A stretch of 64,000 bases of DNA from contig CM035415.1 in NCBI GenBank assembly GCA_020310875.1, positions 195,052,432 through 195,116,431 of the forward strand. The letters are read 5' to 3'. Positions 10,637 through 20,929 of this stretch are shown here, piece after piece. Source of the DNA: Ceratopteris richardii (Eukaryota > Streptophyta > Polypodiopsida > Polypodiales > Pteridaceae). The stretch's first letter is position 1. Each line of letters begins with the position of its first letter. Both the position numbers and the translations under genes were made by a program. The notes beneath the pieces were generated by a model. That model was not told the origin of the DNA and did no database searches. It saw nothing but the letters and a program-made list of their open reading frames with translations.

Positions 10637-11448
10637 TCACTGATCTTGAATTCCTTTTTCGAGCAGTTTCTTCACCTCTGTGATTCCTGCATCTGAGGTA
10701 CCTGTAATTATTATGTCATCTACATAGATACAAATGTAGATCATTCCTTCTTCTGTTCTTTTGATGAGTAGACTTGCATCTGTCTTCGAACTTTGGTATC
10801 CAAGTTCATTGAGATACTTCACAAGTCTGTAGTTCCAAGCTCTTGGAGCTTGCTTCAGTCCATAAAGTGCTTTTCTTAGTCTGCACACATGTTCTGGGTA
10901 TCTGGAATTTACGAAACCTTCTGGTTGTTCCATGTAGACTTTGTCTGATATATATCCATTCAGGAATGCATTCTTTATATCTAGTTGACTTAGCTTCCAT
11001 CCTTTTGATGCTGCTATAGCAATCACTGTCCTTATGGTTGAGATCTTTGCCACCGGACTAAACGTCTCGTCATAGTCTATGCCATGCGTCTGAGCATAGC
11101 CCTTGATAACCAATCTCACTTTATGTCTGGCTATCCTTCCATTTGCAAGTTTCTTAACTTTCAAAACCCATTTATTTCCGATTACTTTCTTACCATTTGG
11201 TTTAGGAACAAGCTCCCATGTCTTATTCTCCTCCAGTGTGCTGAATTCTTCTTCCATTGCTTCTTGCCTTTAGCTTCATCATAGCTCTGAGGTTCATCAT
11301 CATCTTTGACCATATATGCATAATCTTTCTGAGTTATATACGATGTATCATACGAGTACCTTTCTGGTTGTCTTCTTACTCTGTTTGACCTCCTTAGCTC
11401 ATATTCTTCGTGTGCATCTGAATACATGTCTTCATCTTTGTTTCTCAT
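10637..11448 (-). pseudogene. pol: Copia G reverse transcriptase
   Basis: Minus-strand Copia RT (RVT_2 type). Blocks: NKTWELVPKPNGKKVIGNKW, RHKVRLVIKGYAQTHGIDYD, ETFSPVAKISTIRTVIAIAA, QLDIKNAFLNGYISDKVYM, GLKQAPRAWN and the catalytic YVDD in YICIYVDDIIITG. The upstream part (11182-11448) is in another frame and holds the RRSNRVRRQPERY hinge typical before Copia RT. A frameshift near 11250 separates them, and the frame fails again near 10640. Confidence 0.92.
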
Positions 11449-11580
11449 ACCTGATCCGGTCCTGGACGTACTTGCCTACGTATAATCTTCATCTTTATTC
11501 ACCTGCACGATTGATTTACCTTTCTCTTTTCTTTTTATCTCTTCTTCAAATTCTTCAGCTGTATGACTCTAATCTGCATA

Positions 11581-12468
11581 CTAGCTTTTCTGTTCATCAA
11601 ATGTTACATCTCTGGAAACAGTAAATTGTTTGGTTAGAGGACTCCATAACCTGTAACCCATCTGCTTTTCATCATATCTGACGAACACATATTTCTCTGC
11701 TTTCAGTTCAAGCTTATGTCTCAGTTGTGACGGTACATAAGCATACGCTAGTGATCCAAACACTTTACAATGATCACGTGTTGGTTTCTTTCCCCACCAG
11801 GCTTCGTAAGGGGTCATTCCTTCTAACGTTGTACACAGTAATCTGTTTACCAAGTATGTAGCTATATTTACGGCTTCAGCCCAAAGATAATCTGGACAAT
11901 TCTTTTCTTTCAGCATAGCTCGTGCAAACTCGACTAGAGTTCGGTTCCTTCTTTCTGCTACACCGTTTTGTTGTGGTGTATACCTGCAGGTTATTTCTCT
12001 CTTGATACCTGCATTCCAAAGTTAATCATTGAACTCTCGGGAGAAGTATTCTCCACCTCCATCAGACCTCAGTCTTTTAAGCTTTCGACCTTTGAGTCTT
12101 TCAGCATATGCATGAAAATGTTTAAAGGCTCCAAACACTTCTGATTTCTCTTTCAAAACATAAAGAGTTATCCATCTTGTTGCATCATCAATGAAAAGGA
12201 CATAATACCTTGATCCGCTGATTGATCCTTCTTTTGTTGGTCCCCATACATCTCTATGTATGAGTTCTAGCACATCATCATGTTTGAATCCTTTCTGGAA
12301 AGGTAACCTGTGGGCTTTTCCCATCTGACAAGCTTCGCATTTGTGAATCATATGTTGGTTCTGTACGTTTGGTAATCCCAGTACAGACTGATTCGCTATC
12401 ATTGCTTTGATTCCTTTTTCATTGAAATGACCTAATCTCTTGTGCCAGAGATCAAGTTCTATAATCAC
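11581..12468 (-). pseudogene. pol: Copia G integrase
   Basis: Minus-strand Copia integrase in two pieces. 12468-12022 has the pre-integrase HHCC zinc finger (LWHKRLGHFNEKG and CEACQMGKAHRLPF) and the catalytic core with DVWGP, YYVLFIDDATRW and LRSDGGGEYFS. A stop lies near 12022. The part carrying the catalytic glutamate (GVAERRNRT-type) falls in 11917-12021, and 11916-11581 continues with LWAEAVNIATYLVNR and KVFGSLAYAYVP. Inactive by stop. Confidence 0.9.
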
Positions 12469-12612
12469 CTTTTCATCATGTGTGAGAAACGCTTGGCCAA
12501 TGTTCCCTTGTACTCTTAAAGTAAAGACTCTTCCTTCTTTCTTACTAGAGACGATCTGATTATATCCGTTCTCGGGATCTTCTACAAATATGCCTTTGTT
12601 TGTAAATCTGAC

Positions 12613-13938
12613 CTAAAATCCTTTCTCAACTATCTGTCCCACAGTAATCAGATTTTTTGGTATTGTCGGAACATACAAAACATTGGTTAGCAAATGTGCT
12701 CCACTCTTACACTTCACTTTTCCAATTGAATGTACGCTATGTCTTGTATTGTCACCTGTTTGAACAGTATGACTCGAACTTCCTTTTTCCAGTTCTGACA
12801 TCAGTTCTATGTTTCCTGAGAAGTGATTAGAACATCCAGAGTCAATGTAAAATACCTTTAGATCTTCATTATCAGATGTGTTGATTGAGTTCATCATCAA
12901 TGATGTATGATTTTCATTCTGTGTGTCATTTGCGTAGTTGTTATAGGTGGTGTTGTAGGATTGGCCCTGTCCCCAACTTCTTGTTCCACCTCTACCGTAG
13001 CCTCCTCTTTGATTTTGTCTACCCTTTTGGAAGTTACCTTGATATCTTCTGCTTCTGCCTCTGCTATTACTGTTCTGATTTTGATTTGATCCTTGTTGGT
13101 TGTGCCAACAGTCATGCGCCAGATGATTACTTAGTCCACAAATCCAACAAGCTTTCTTGTTGGTATTCTGACTACTTCTTCCTCTTCCAAGACCTCTTGC
13201 TCTTCCTCTGCCACTGCTTTTACCTCTTGCATAATAAGCCTGAGAATTCGACTCCTCTTCATCTTTTGTCTTACCTTTATCTCCTTTCTTTTTGTTCTTC
13301 ATGTACATTGCAGAGCTTTGTCCTTTATCTCCATCTCCTCTGAGATCTTGCTCATATGTGAGCATCAAACCAAGCAACTGATTTAAATCTGGTACAAAGT
13401 GATTTAAGGAAAGTTCAGTTGAGAGTACGAAAGGTTTCCAACTTTCATCTCCTCTTAACCCTGTTAGCAGTTGCGCTATCAATCTGTGATTTTTGACATC
13501 TTCATTTATGGATCCAAGACTATCTGCTAGATCCTTCATTTTAGTGATGTAGTCACTAATGCTTTGACTCGGCTTCTTTTTGAACGTTGTGAACTCAGAC
13601 CATAAGCTAGCCTTTCTAGCTTTCGTAGTATTTTGGAAGTGGTCTTCCAATGCGCTCCATATGTCCTCCGCTTTCTCCAGACCTCTAATGTGCGGTAGTA
13701 GATGATCTGAAACAGTGTTGTAAATGTAGGCTCTTGCCGTTGCATCTTTCTTCTGCCACAGCTTCAAAGCTTCTATCTCTTCTTTTTCCGGTTGGCTATC
13801 ATCTTTGAAGGTCGGCTTCTTTTCTTCTCCGGTCACATACATCATTAAGTCCTTACTCATAAGTAAGGCTTCCATGCGCATTACCCATGCAGGATAATTA
13901 TCTCTGTCTAGCTTATCAATTTGGACATGATCTGTCAT
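12613..13938 (-). CDS. gag: Copia G gag and protease, open
   Basis: A 441-codon open frame from ATG 13938. The N-terminal Copia gag (MTDHVQIDKLDRDNYPAW, then a UBN2-type capsid with IWSALEDHFQ) is followed by a Gly/Arg/Gln-rich RNA-binding stretch holding one canonical CCHC knuckle, CWICGLSNHLAHDC. The retropepsin motif FYIDSGCSNHFSG follows, with NLITVGQI near the end. It terminates just before the integrase zinc finger, so gag-protease is the longest intact piece of this element. Confidence 0.88.
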   Translation of the reverse strand: MTDHVQIDKLDRDNYPAWVMRMEALLMSKDLMMYVTGEEKKPTFKDDSQPEKEEIEALKLWQKKDATARAYIYNTVSDHLLPHIRGLEKAEDIWSALEDHFQNTTKARKASLWSEFTTFKKKPSQSISDYITKMKDLADSLGSINEDVKNHRLIAQLLTGLRGDESWKPFVLSTELSLNHFVPDLNQLLGLMLTYEQDLRGDGDKGQSSAMYMKNKKKGDKGKTKDEEESNSQAYYARGKSSGRGRARGLGRGRSSQNTNKKACWICGLSNHLAHDCWHNQQGSNQNQNSNSRGRSRRYQGNFQKGRQNQRGGYGRGGTRSWGQGQSYNTTYNNYANDTQNENHTSLMMNSINTSDNEDLKVFYIDSGCSNHFSGNIELMSELEKGSSSHTVQTGDNTRHSVHSIGKVKCKSGAHLLTNVLYVPTIPKNLITVGQIVEKGF

Positions 13939-14007
13939 GATCGTCTTGTTTGCTATAGGTTGCCTTTGAGAGTCTTTTGGCTCTAATACCGCTCGTGGAA
14001 CTAACCT

Positions 14008-14019
14008 GCTCTGATACCA
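14008..14019 (-). promoter_or_regulatory. Copia G primer-binding site (initiator tRNA-Met)
   Basis: Reads TGGTATCAGAGC on the minus strand, one base after the 5' LTR end, matching the 3' end of initiator tRNA-Met. Two further PBS-like copies, GGTATTAGAGC, lie about 28-30 bp on each side (13980-13990 downstream and 14038-14048 inside the LTR). Confidence 0.92.
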
Positions 14020-14020
14020 C

Positions 14021-15291
14021 TGAAGAGCCTTCTTCCGGCTCTAATACCACTTGTTGATGGTCGTCACGGCAAGGCTTGAATCTTGTCAAGTGTGCGGAAG
14101 GTTGCCGCGCCACCGAAGGGTTTTGCTAAGTTAGAGAGATACTAGAATACCTCCATAACCGACAATAACTTAGCAAGATTATTGTTGCTTAACTGTGTTA
14201 AACTGCGACTTGAATTTCACCGGAACTTCACCGGACTGTCACTGGGACGTCACCGAAATGTTACCGGAATTTCACTGGAATGAACTTCAATTCTGCTCGT
14301 AATTACTTCAAATGAATTTATGTGAAGTAAGGAAGTGATGCATGAGCTTCCTTCACTGAATGAACTTCTCCTTGAAGTTTAAGGAAAACTTCACAGTTTT
14401 GAAGTGCCACTTTCCGATTAACCTTTGTACTGTGTGTACATATCCATTTCACCGAAAACTGTGATCAGCTTAAAGTAGAGACGTCTAGCTACAAGATGAG
14501 CTATCTCTCATACAAAGCTTCAAATTCTACTGCGGGATATACTTCGTTGTTTTACCAGAAAACATGTTTACTGAAGGAATCGTAACTAACAGAAATATAA
14601 CCGAAACATCCGTTTACTGAGAAAACAACGATTAATGACTTTTACACCATAACATGAAAATACTTAGGTTTCTTCACATACGAAGATTGCACGCAAACAT
14701 CCACATGAACATGTGTTTTCTATTAGAGAAGATGTGTACAACTTAGCTTGGCCTCTTCTTGCTCAAGCTGTAGAAACTCTCCTATACTGAGTAGTTTCTT
14801 ATTACCATCTCTCTCAGATGAATACCTGACATTCCAGGTTTCTGTTATTCATCTGTACATACGCGATCTCTGGCGTCTTCTAAACTTATACTTGGATTCT
14901 ATATGATTCTACTTATACTGCACACTCTTCTCACGCACTTCCTCACTTCTGCTTGCTTGATGTCTTTTAGCGCGTCTGCGTCTCTCACGCTCTCTTCATC
15001 ATCATCATCCGAGTCCTTTAATCCTTGGTATATATATACACACCTTTTCTTCTGCGCTCTTCCACGCTCTCATTCTTTAATTCACGTTATGCACACATTA
15101 TGCGCACACCGCTGTTTATTGCTCTGTTACTCGTACAATTCTTGATTCTGGTTAACGGACTGATTCCGCACGCTGTACAATTCCGTTGTGAATTTGTCAC
15201 TTCAATGAGGCTTTTGATTTTCTGAAGATTCCGCTTCTTTTTCTTTTTCTTTTATGTCTGTCTGTATGTCAATTTTGTGAGTGATTCCTCA
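14021..15291 (-). repeat. Copia G 5' LTR (1271 bp)
   Basis: Partner of 8466-9734. It contains frequent Y(A/C)CCGG-type short motifs (TTCACCGG, GTCACCG, TTACCGG) near 14215-14285 and a TATATATA box near 15032. The final 31 bp toward the PBS hold a PBS-like GGTATTAGAGCC. Confidence 0.92.
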
Positions 15292-15297
15292 AAAAAT

Positions 15298-15460
15298 ACC
15301 CTATCTGAAAATCAATGCATTATTCTTATAAAAAATAGTTGAGGGCGTGTAGTATATGCCACAAGCTTTGTGACGAGCCCTAGAGCTCAAAAAACGGATT
15401 TCATATGAAAAAGTTATGACAATTTAGGGTTTAGGGGGTTAAATAGACAAATAGAACCTT
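15298..15460 (-). promoter_or_regulatory. Element F conserved leader block
   Basis: Recurs in A (21797-21925), C (31085-31262) and D (53945-54120), always between the palindrome array and gag. On the minus strand it contains ATAACTTTTTCAT, then TTTTTTGAGCTCTAGGGC, then CAACTATTTTTTATAAG and TTGATTTTCAGATAGGG. It is noncoding in all four. Possible RNA structure or splice region. Confidence 0.7.
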
Positions 15461-15583
15461 TCAAGAGTTTAATGTATTTTTCTAAGGCCTTTGTAAGTGT
15501 AGGAGTAATTGAGTATGCAAATATGACCAAAATTTAGCCTAATTTTTCAAAAATTTACCCCTCTAGTTTTTTGCCAAAAATAT

Positions 15584-16155
15584 CTGTCTATTGTGATAGA
15601 CGGTCTGTCGCGGTAGACACTCGCTATCGCGTGGGCTGTCTGTCGCGATAGACAGTGTCTGTCGCGATAGACACTAGCTGTCACGTGGGCTGTCTGTTGC
15701 AATATACAGGGTCTATCGTGGGGTCCTGTCTATCGTGATAGACTTGTGTCTGTCGCGATAGACGCTGTCTGTGGTCTGTCGTGGTTTGGTGCGTCGCGAT
15801 AGACGGTGTCTGTCACGATAGACGGGGTCTATCGTGGGGTCCTGTCTATCGTGATAGACGGGTGTCTGTTAGGATAGACGCTGTCTATCGTCTGTCGTGG
15901 TTTGGTCTGTCACGATAGATGGTGTCTGTCGCGATAGACGAGGTCTATTGTGGGGTCTTGTCTATCACGATAGACGGGTGTCTGTCGCGATAGATGGTGT
16001 CTGTCGTCTATCGTGGGCCTGTCTGTCACGATAGACCTTGTTTGTCGCCATAGATGGCCTCTGTCATGGGATGCTGTTTGTCGCGATAGACGGTGTCTAT
16101 CGCGATAGACGGTGTCTATCGCGATAGACGATATATGTCATGATAGACTGAAAAA
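15584..16155 (-). repeat. Element F palindrome array, GTCTATCGCGATAGAC type
   Basis: About 570 bp of imperfect repeats of a dyad whose perfect form GTCTATCGCGATAGAC occurs twice near 16085-16125. Many units read CTGTCGCGATAGAC. A higher-order period of about 117 bp is marked by TGGGGTC at about 15719, 15836 and 15951. It lies between PBS/donor and gag. Confidence 0.93.
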
Positions 16156-16464
16156 ATGCAAATTTTTTAGAATTTTTTAGTGATTTGGAGTGCTCTCATG
16201 GTGTAGGTTATGGTGCCAAACATGCATTCAAAAAATATTAAGTTTTTCTGTTCTAGCTCTCTCTCGCTCTCTCTCACAAGTGAAATGAGGTGGGGAGTGG
16301 AATATGAACAAAAACTGAAATTTTGGTGAAGATGGAGATGGAGGTGGGAGATGGTGAGGATGATGGTGGTGATGATAGTGATGCAAAAAACTATAAAGAA
16401 TGAAGAAAAGTAAGGAAAAGAAAGGATATTACCTATAACTCCAATGTCTCAAATCTACATCTTA

Positions 16465-16510
16465 CCATCACATGCTCATCTTCAAAGCTCTCTCCCCGGC
16501 AACGGCACCA
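16465..16510 (-). promoter_or_regulatory. Element F PBS (tRNA-Asp) and donor-like site
   Basis: 16510-16493 reads TGGTGCCGTTGCCGGGGA, one mismatch from the complement of the tRNA-Asp 3' end. Downstream on the minus strand GTGATG|GTAAGATG places a splice-donor-like GT at 16465. Confidence 0.88.
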
Positions 16511-16517
16511 AATTTGG

Positions 16518-17115
16518 TGTCACTCTAGCACAATGGTGAGTACCAACGTGAGGAGATCCACCTCATAATTGTCAATCCGTGGAGACGTGAGGACTAGTAT
16601 GAAGACTATGAGCAAGTGAAGGCACAAGAGTGTGAGTGAGAAGCACACATACATGCATACACATACACACACACGTGACAAGGATAAGAAAATGTAGTTC
16701 TTTGCATTAGTCAAAAAGTCTCTTACATAAGCTCTATTCACCAACAATCTCCCCCCAAAAATGAGCTCTCTAGCTCTTTTTATAGTTTTCTCACTAGCTT
16801 TGGCCTTGTCGAGACATAGTGTCCGGCAAAGTTAAAACTTAGGTTCTAGAGCCTATGTGAGGGCTCAAACGGAGTCTAAAAACTATGAAAATTGATATGT
16901 AGATAATTCTAATACTCCTCAAGCTCGAGGACTCCTCGGCTTGAACAAAATGGAGTCTATTCTACCAAAAATGGAATTTACAATGTTTGCATAGTGATTA
17001 AAATCACTTGAGTTGCGAATAGTCCATGGAAAAAATGATTAGGCCTTGTTGCCGTATTGTGCATGACTGCTGCTTTGCGGCTCTATATGCTCTGCTTATG
17101 ACTTGTATGCCAACA
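16518..17115 (-). repeat. Element F 5' LTR (598 bp)
   Basis: On the minus strand it starts TGTTGGCATAC (17115) and ends GAGTGACA (16518). It holds U3 dyad AGTGATTAAAATCACT (16993-17008, given on +) and palindrome CGAGGACTCCTCG (16926-16938). Its R/U5 end is close to that of element A. The partner LTR is missing. Confidence 0.88.
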
Positions 17116-17661
17116 ATATCCTGTTAAAATGCGCTTTTTAAATTACAGGCATTTTAAAGTTCTTTCGGGTTCTTGGGAGTGGTAGGGGTCTGATAAATCA
17201 GAGGCCCTGTAACTTGATTTTCCCAATCAACTTGTTCAATTAACAGTACATTAATGTTCAAGGCTCTGATTAATACACATTACTGTCAAAGCTTTGGTTA
17301 AACTTTAACAGTACGTAATATTGGAATATTCATTACCGTCACACAAACTTAGTTTCCATACTTAACCTTACTGTGTTAATCACAAATTAATGTAACTAAA
17401 CAAAGGTAATAATGACAATACTCAGATTTCACGAATACTACACTACGATGACTCCACAAGCCGCAATCGCCCAGACAGACAGTCTGGCGATCCCGCTTGT
17501 CGTTGCCGGAGGGTCACCGCAATGTCTTTTCATTGATCGACATCACTTTGCAATGACCTTTCGGTTCGTGCGGTATGGAAAAAATGTGAAATTACAATAT
17601 GCCAATCCGGCGGCTTAAACTGGCACGCACGATGGACTTGAACCCGCAACGGAAACAAAAT
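17116..17661. other. Element E 3' noncoding region with strong hairpin
   Basis: AT-rich sequence with no long ORF on the element's strand. It contains an inverted repeat at 17466-17491: arms ATCGCC(C)AGAC and GTCTGGCGAT (10 bp with one bulged C) around loop AGACA. No clear PPT or LTR of E can be seen before the F insertion. Confidence 0.6.
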
Positions 17662-19221
17662 TTAGAGCTCGTCTACTATGCCCTGTATATACATTGTGTG
17701 AGCTAATTTAAAAGTTCTAGAAATCTTCTGCTTCAAAGAATCCAGCATTAGTTTTAAGGTTTCTCGTTCAACTAACTCTGCGCTAGTACGAACAGAGCTT
17801 GCAGCAATCACTTGACTCATTAAGATGTCAGCCTGTGTATGCAAAAATGCCTCTTGCAGGTAGAAATCATTTGCAAGGGCTGCGTCACGGCTCAATTTCA
17901 TATCTTCAATCTGTTTATCTATTCTGGATAAACGCTCTGCTTGATAACCGAGCTGCTTTTCTCTTCTCTCCAGTTCTTCAGAATGAAACTGCATGGTTTT
18001 GTAGTAGGCTTTGATTTCCTTCTACACTCCTTCAAATTCCTTCTTCAATTTGAGATATCTACCAAGCTCTTCCTGTAACTCCTGATCACGCTTGAATAGG
18101 GTTTCGGTAGTCTTATGCAGCTCTGCTTTAGCTTTAAGTACATTGCTGGCCAGAGACTGAGAGGCTTCTTCTAATATGCTGTATGCTTCCCACGTGTTAT
18201 GCAGTTCATTGCCGATGGCAGTCATTGCATTTGTTTTATCAGTGATTTCTTGCTTCAACATGCTGATTTCTGTATCCTTTTGACACAACAAAACATCTTT
18301 TTGTGCTAGCTGATCTTGAAGCCGTTGAATGTGTAAGTGTAGGCCATGATTTTCTGCCTTAACTGCATCGACTTCTTCCTGTAGTGGAGTAATATATGCT
18401 TCTAAGATATCCACTTTATGCTGTAATTCTTGACGAATATTATCAGTGACTATTCGAAGTTGCATCGGTAGCTGCTGTGAGAATTGGATGAGCAATCGAC
18501 CCATGGGCTCTAATTCAGTAAACATGGGAACCGGAAGAGGAGGAGGAGGAAGTGGCTGGGATGAAGAGGCTAATAAGAGGTGAGGGGAGGATGGTGGAGA
18601 ATAATTAGGCGAAGAGGATGAGGAATCCGGTGCTTCAGGGACAATAGGTTGAACAGGTACAATGGGCTCGACCGGAGGCATTGGTGGAGGAGTGGGTATA
18701 AGAGTGTTGGATACCAAAACTATGCCGGGATTCTGTTGCGTAGTCGCTTCAATTCTGTTAATTGTCGTTTCCACCAAAGTGATCACTTCATTAACAATGT
18801 TGGCGACAATGGCTTGCAGATCTGCTTGGGTCTGTTGCTGAGAATCCTCCCGAGAAGAACCTACTTCGGAATCAGCAGTAGACACGCCTTGTTCATGTTG
18901 TTGGAGGGGAGAAGAGTGGTCAGAAGAATCAAGGTGGATTGAAGTTGCGGTGTCATGGAAGATCTCTTCTTCATTGGGTGCGGTGGAACCTTGCACTTGA
19001 CTTTCAGACGGGCTTATGCAATGGTGTTTCCGGCGAAGGAGTTGAAACAAATCGGCATCATCATCCTCGTCTTCATCTTCAAGCATCCTAGTGGATTCTT
19101 CACGTAGTAAGAACGGTGCATTGGGTGGAGGTTGCGCGGCTTGAATGGTGGGAAAAAGGAACGTAAGGATGTGGAGAAGACGTGATCGTGGAAGATCACC
19201 TTTGTTAACTTGCTTAATAAC
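17662..19221 (-). pseudogene. Element E accessory ORF, C-terminal part (coiled coil)
   Basis: Minus-strand continuation of the ORF at 56530-55962, cut by element D. Reading begins at 19221 in frame (a KQVNKGDLPRSRLLH stretch), passes an acidic run (LEDEDEDDDADLF), a Gln/Ser-rich part, a proline-rich spacer near 18550-18700, and a long heptad-like coiled coil (18480-17680) rich in Leu, Glu, Lys and Gln. A single TAG near 18022 breaks the coiled coil; the frame resumes to a stop at 17662. Similar in order to D's accessory ORF (helical domain, Pro-rich, coiled coil). No catalytic motif; function unknown. Confidence 0.75.
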
Positions 19222-19870
19222 TGTTGCTCTAGCACAATGGTGAGAACCACGTTAAGAAGCTCCACCTCCTTAATGTCAATCCACGGAAGAGATAGGAGTG
19301 ATATGAAGATCATGAATGTGAGATGAAGTGAGAGTGAAGGTGAGAAGCATAGAGATGCACACACACATACACACACACTACGAAGAGACAAGCAAGACAC
19401 AATGGAAGGTGAGAAATCAACTCTATTACTCAAGAACACTCTTACAAGCTCAAAATAGCTCTAAGCTCCTCTCTACTCAAACAAGCTAATCTCAAAAATG
19501 AGCTCTCTAGCTCTTTTTATAGATTCTAGATTACTTTTGATCGGTTTCACATCTAGTGACCGGCATAGTTAAAAAATAGGTCCTAGATGCTATTTGAAAG
19601 GGTAAACGGTGTCTAAAAATAACCAAAATTGATACGCTCATTCTACCTAAGCTCCTCAAGCTCGAGGACTCCTTGGCTTGCACAAAATGGAGCTAGAAAT
19701 TAAGAAAAGGGTTTTTCTATGTTACAAATGTTACAATAGTGATAAAAATCACCGTTGGAGGTTTTTGAAAAGTATTTTAAAACATAATTCTTTGAAAAAA
19801 AGATTCGACTGGCTCCCTGCTCTGTCGTTACATGCTTCCGCGTCTTCTATGCCTCTGGCTGCTTCCAACA
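19222..19870 (-). repeat. Element D outer 3' LTR (649 bp)
   Basis: On the minus strand TGTTGGAAGC (19870) to GAGCAACA (19222). It follows a PPT directly and is closest to the 55313-55961 copy. Confidence 0.92.
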
Positions 19871-19906
19871 CCCCCCTCCCTCTCGCTTCTGTCGTCCTCG
19901 ACAGAA
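19871..19906 (-). promoter_or_regulatory. Element D outer PPT and pre-PPT hairpin
   Basis: Minus-strand PPT AGAGGGAGGGGGG at 19883-19871. The hairpin is TTCTGTC/GACAGAA (19887-19893 with 19900-19906), in which the outer pair is T-A, where H and C have G-C. Confidence 0.88.
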
Positions 19907-19990
19907 CCTTGTTGTGCGGTTCGTCGGATGTAATTTTGGAGTAGTTCCTAAGTGAGGGTGTGTTCGGATATTCGAATGCCTCGGGCCAGG
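19907..19990 (-). pseudogene. Element D remnant: tail of accessory ORF beyond the A insertion
   Basis: Continuation of the ORF at 38396-39364 on the far side of element A. The CGA codon after the EADLA motif is intact here (RGIRISEHTLT) and the frame meets TAG shortly after. Past the stop the frame would pass through the hairpin and PPT into the LTR, as it does openly in H. The last five bases, CCAGG (19986-19990), are A's target duplication. Confidence 0.75.
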
Positions 19991-20617
19991 TGTTGAAGCT
20001 CAAGGTCAAGGACAAAGCATGGAAGCGCATCAAGGAAGTGGACACACAAGAAGAAGGAGCAAGTAGGGAGCTCCAAGAAGCACGTGTCAAATTTTCAGAA
20101 GAAATCCCTACAAAAATAGTGATTTTTATCACTAAAAACCATTGTAAATACCATTTTCCATTTTTGTAACTCCATTTTGTTCAAGCCGAGGAGTCCTCGA
20201 GCTTGAGGAGTATTAGATCTACCATCCTACCAATTTTCATAATTTTTAGACTCCGTTTGAGCCCCCAAATAAGCCCGGGAACCTATTTTTTAACTAGGCC
20301 GGACACTAGGTCTGGACAGGGCCAAAACCACTCAAAAACTATAAAAAGGGCTGGAGAGCTCATTTTTGAGGTTGGCTTGTGGTAGATTTCAGCTTTGTAA
20401 GAGAGCTCTTGTATAATTGAATATCTTCCATTGTTCCACTCCTTGCTCTTACTTTGTGCGCGTGTGTGTGTATGTGTGTGCATGCTTGTGTGCTTTCACT
20501 CACGCACTTGTGCCATCACTTGCTCACGGTCTTCATACCGGTCCTCACGTCTCCACGGATTGACATTTATGAGGTGTATCTCCTCATGTTGGTACTCACC
20601 ATTGTGCTAGAGTGACA
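19991..20617 (+). repeat. Element A 5' LTR (627 bp)
   Basis: TGTTGAAGCT to GAGTGACA. U3 dyad AGTGATTTTTATCACT (20118-20133), palindrome CGAGGAGTCCTCG (20187-20199) and TATA box TATAAAAAGG (20340). TG-rich microsatellite at about 20458-20480. Confidence 0.96.
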
Positions 20618-20624
20618 CCAAATT

Positions 20625-20675
20625 TGGCGCCGTTGCCGGGGAGAGAGCTTGGAGGACGAGCGTGTGACGGTAAGA
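20625..20675 (+). promoter_or_regulatory. Element A PBS (tRNA-Asp) and donor-like site
   Basis: 20625-20642 is TGGCGCCGTTGCCGGGGA, a full 18-nt match to the complement of the plant tRNA-Asp 3' end. GTGACG|GTAAGACG follows, with a donor-like GT at 20670. Confidence 0.92.
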
Positions 20676-20929
20676 CGTAGAGTAGCGACATTGGAAGGTA
20701 AAAAATCACCATTTTCAGTTCAGTTTCTGAGTTTTTTCTTCTTCTTCATCTTCACCTTCATCATCATCTTCTTCACTCTTCGTATTCTCTGATTTTTTCT
20801 ATTTTCGTCACTACATTCACTCGTTTTCTACTCGTGGCTGTGAGGAACAAGCTTAGGAGGAACTTAGAACCAAAAACGCTGAAGAAAAACACTGAAAAAC
20901 TCTCAAAAACACCAGAATCTAAGCGGTGG

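Larger units (their letters stand above)
8466..15291 (-). mobile_element. Element G: decayed Ty1/Copia retrotransposon inside F
   Basis: Two 1.27-kb LTRs bracket gag, protease, integrase, RT and RNase H in Copia order (integrase before RT). The PBS matches initiator tRNA-Met and there is a purine-rich PPT next to the 3' LTR. The left flank CCAAATAC and the right flank AAAAATACC suggest target duplication AAATAC with slippage in the A run. The LTRs differ at dozens of positions and the coding region has stops and frameshifts, so this is an old, dead insertion. It lies within F's predicted leader intron. Confidence 0.93.
2246..17115 (-). mobile_element. Element F: decayed Ty3/Gypsy element, 3' part missing, interrupted by Copia G
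   Basis: Read on the minus strand: 5' LTR (17115-16518), tRNA-Asp PBS, donor-like site, palindrome array (16155-15584), conserved leader block, Copia insertion, gag start at 7856, zinc knuckles, protease and RT. Homology to pol of A and D fades at about 2245, inside RT, so RNase H, integrase and the 3' LTR are gone. Several frameshifts and stops are present. The bases flanking the 5' LTR are ATATC (17116-17120); the partner is lost. F sits in the 3' region of element E. The 340 bp between array and PBS (16156-16492) hold CT-rich and AG-rich simple sequence only. Confidence 0.88.

Noticed and set aside
15584..16155. CRISPR-like alternating repeats
   Set aside because: Units are imperfect, spacers are not uniform in length, the context is a plant retrotransposon leader, and no cas genes are present.
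17600..17660. B-box-like GGTTCAAGTCC followed by GTGCCA on the minus strand, suggesting a tRNA gene
   Set aside because: No matching A box, acceptor stem or T-stem pairing; it overlaps the end of E's accessory ORF.
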